Shown: positions 8,341 through 9,007 of the stretch, one piece after another | How the letters are laid out: the number at the start of each line of letters is the position of its first letter | Position numbering within the stretch: position 1 is the first letter of the stretch | From: JBEINZ01 sp040377825 | GTDB lineage: Bacteria > Pseudomonadota > Alphaproteobacteria > Rhizobiales > Ancalomicrobiaceae | Direction of reading: 5' to 3' | Length of the DNA: 9,007 nt | Assembly (NCBI GenBank): GCA_040377825.1 | Contig: JBEINZ010000127.1 | Coordinates: 1 to 9,007, forward strand | The notes under the pieces: model-generated | Told to the model about the DNA's origin: nothing | The model's input: the letters and a program-made list of their open reading frames with translations, nothing else | The model's database searches: none | Made by a program: the position numbers and the translations under genes

Positions 8341-8362
8341 AGGGTTCTCGCGATGCACCCTG
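8340..8362 (-). promoter_or_regulatory. 6-bp inverted repeat in the tpsB leader
   Basis: CAGGGT (8340-8345) and ACCCTG (8357-8362) around an 11-base spacer. It shares one base with the 9-bp hairpin beside it, so the two would stack or compete when folded. Weak alone; of interest because of its neighbours. Confidence 0.35.
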
Positions 8363-8369
8363 ACTTCCA

Positions 8370-8398
8370 ATTGCCCGAGTCGGACTCTAAAGGGCAAT
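8370..8398 (-). promoter_or_regulatory. Compound hairpin (7 bp plus 4 bp) in the tpsB leader
   Basis: Outer arms ATTGCCC (8370-8376) and GGGCAAT (8392-8398) enclose inner arms GAGT (8377-8380) and ACTC (8384-8387) around a CGG loop. Four bases, TAAA, bulge on one side. This gives 11 pairs in 29 bases. It is the outermost of three successive inverted repeats upstream of tpsB, so it may be part of a structured 5' leader or a protein-binding site. Confidence 0.45.
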
Positions 8399-8886
8399 CA
8401 TTTCAAACTCAATACCCGTATGGCGATAAATTAAATGTGTAAGAAACTGTTAATATAGTTCAAATGAATGAATGAGCATTCGAGGTGTGAAATGCTGCAT
8501 TAACACAACGCTCCGTCAATCCGACTGTAACCTTTCGAGCACGTTGGAATTTTGTATTCCACACGGCACTCCCAATCGGATAGCTTGTCCGGTATAAAAG
8601 AAAAGTTGTCGTGACTGCGACGACACAAAAAAACTTTCGAACTGAGCGCCGCTGCGCCGGCATCAACGCCACGCTCCTTGGAGTTCCATCGCGTGGTGGC
8701 GACCGTGAGCCCGCTAACCTACATCGTACTCGAAATCGCTGTCGCGTAAGTCGAAGCTAAGAGAATAACAAGACAAGAGAAGCTTAAATCTCTATGTATA
8801 CTTGAGAACCCTATATTCTTAATTTATATCTGAAATTACGGACCATTGTTGCTAGCCTCTGCCCAGCATTACAATTCGCCAAAACA
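8399..8886. other. Non-coding, AT-rich region upstream of tpsB
   Basis: No gene is defensible here. The minus strand has open frames, including one of 70 codons at 8460-8672, but it shows no recognisable protein and no convincing ribosome site. The tpsB promoter should lie here: a weak candidate on the minus strand is TTAACA (8448-8453) 17 bases before TTTATC (8425-8430), but the match to consensus is poor. An imperfect hairpin at 8600-8638 (inner arms 8607-8612 and 8620-8625) is followed on the minus strand by a T-rich stretch. About 8755-8830 is clearly A+T-rich. Confidence 0.6.
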
Positions 8887-8903
8887 CGGAATCCTAGATT
8901 CCG
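8881..8903 (-). terminator. Probable intrinsic terminator of the gene at the right edge
   Basis: Perfect 7-bp stem CGGAATC (8887-8893) and GATTCCG (8897-8903) with a 3-base loop. On the minus strand it is followed by TGTTTT (8886-8881). It begins 17 bases after the TAG at 8921-8923, where a terminator for that gene is expected. The stem is short and only moderately GC-rich, so efficiency is uncertain. If it works, it separates tpsB from the upstream gene. Confidence 0.5.
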
Positions 8904-8920
8904 AAAATGGCAGAAACGCT

Positions 8921-9007
8921 CTAGAAGTTGTTGATGTACGGCTCAAGCGTTACGGCTGCTTCGATCGCAAAGGCTGCCTGTTCTGGAGTCTGGATTTGCC
9001 CTGCACC
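8921..9007 (-). CDS. C-terminal end of an unidentified protein (partial)
   Basis: The minus-strand frame entering from the right edge reads 28 residues, including QTPEQAAFAIEAAVTLEPY, and stops at TAG (8921-8923). The codons used and the alanine-rich helical look fit real coding sequence, and the hairpin just beyond the stop supports a gene end. I do not recognise the family from so short a tail. It points the same way as tpsB but lies almost 700 bases upstream behind a likely terminator, so it is probably a separate transcript. Confidence 0.5.
   Translation of the reverse strand, partial: GAGQIQTPEQAAFAIEAAVTLEPYINNF

Noticed and set aside
8305..8400. Possible tRNA gene or known riboswitch in the hairpin-rich leader
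   Set aside because: The stems do not form a cloverleaf with acceptor and T-arm consensus bases, and no known riboswitch core was recognisable by eye.
8460..8672. 70-codon minus-strand frame in the intergenic region
   Set aside because: No recognisable family and no good ribosome site. It lies in a non-coding, partly AT-rich stretch, so it cannot be supported as a gene.

Overview
The window holds a two-partner secretion (type Vb) locus on the minus strand. It is read right to left: the outer-membrane transporter gene (tpsB, ShlB/FhaC family, about 6343-8232) comes first, and its exoprotein gene (tpsA, filamentous-haemagglutinin-like) starts 15 bases after it at 6327. The exoprotein frame was read codon by codon from 6327 to base 1. 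It shows 2109 sense codons and no stop, so the gene continues past the left edge.

The coding sequence is GC-rich with many GGC/GCC/GTC codons, and both proteins have Sec signal sequences, so the source is a Gram-negative proteobacterium. The style of the exoprotein (a VVVWSD block, a GTLLLDP block, then GLUG and MBG-type repeats) resembles large adhesins of Alphaproteobacteria such as Bradyrhizobium and relatives. That taxonomic guess is from memory and is only moderately secure.

Region by region: 1-1566 encodes six full and one partial 79-83-residue MBG-type repeats. About 1567-1850 encodes a diverged YDG/MBG-like unit, and 1851-2700 a beta-rich linker. 2700-4296 encodes about 19 GLUG repeats, with base composition noticeably poorer in G+C than the flanks. 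4297-6216 encodes the rest of the beta-helix and the N-terminal TPS (haemagglutination activity) domain, preceded by the signal peptide. 6343-8232 is the transporter. 8233-8400 is its leader, with four inverted repeats in about 160 bases. 8401-8880 is an AT-rich non-coding stretch with no gene I can defend. 8887-8903 is a terminator-like hairpin, and 8921-9007 is the C-terminal end of an unidentified minus-strand gene.

Inferred function: both proteins enter the periplasm by Sec. The POTRA domain of TpsB recognises the TPS domain of TpsA, and the long repetitive exoprotein is threaded through the barrel to the cell surface, where it probably serves in adhesion, aggregation or contact with a host. 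The most notable points are the replacement of both partners of the conserved barrel salt bridge in TpsB, the structured tpsB leader, the very similar neighbouring MBG repeats, and the complete absence of cysteine from the visible exoprotein.
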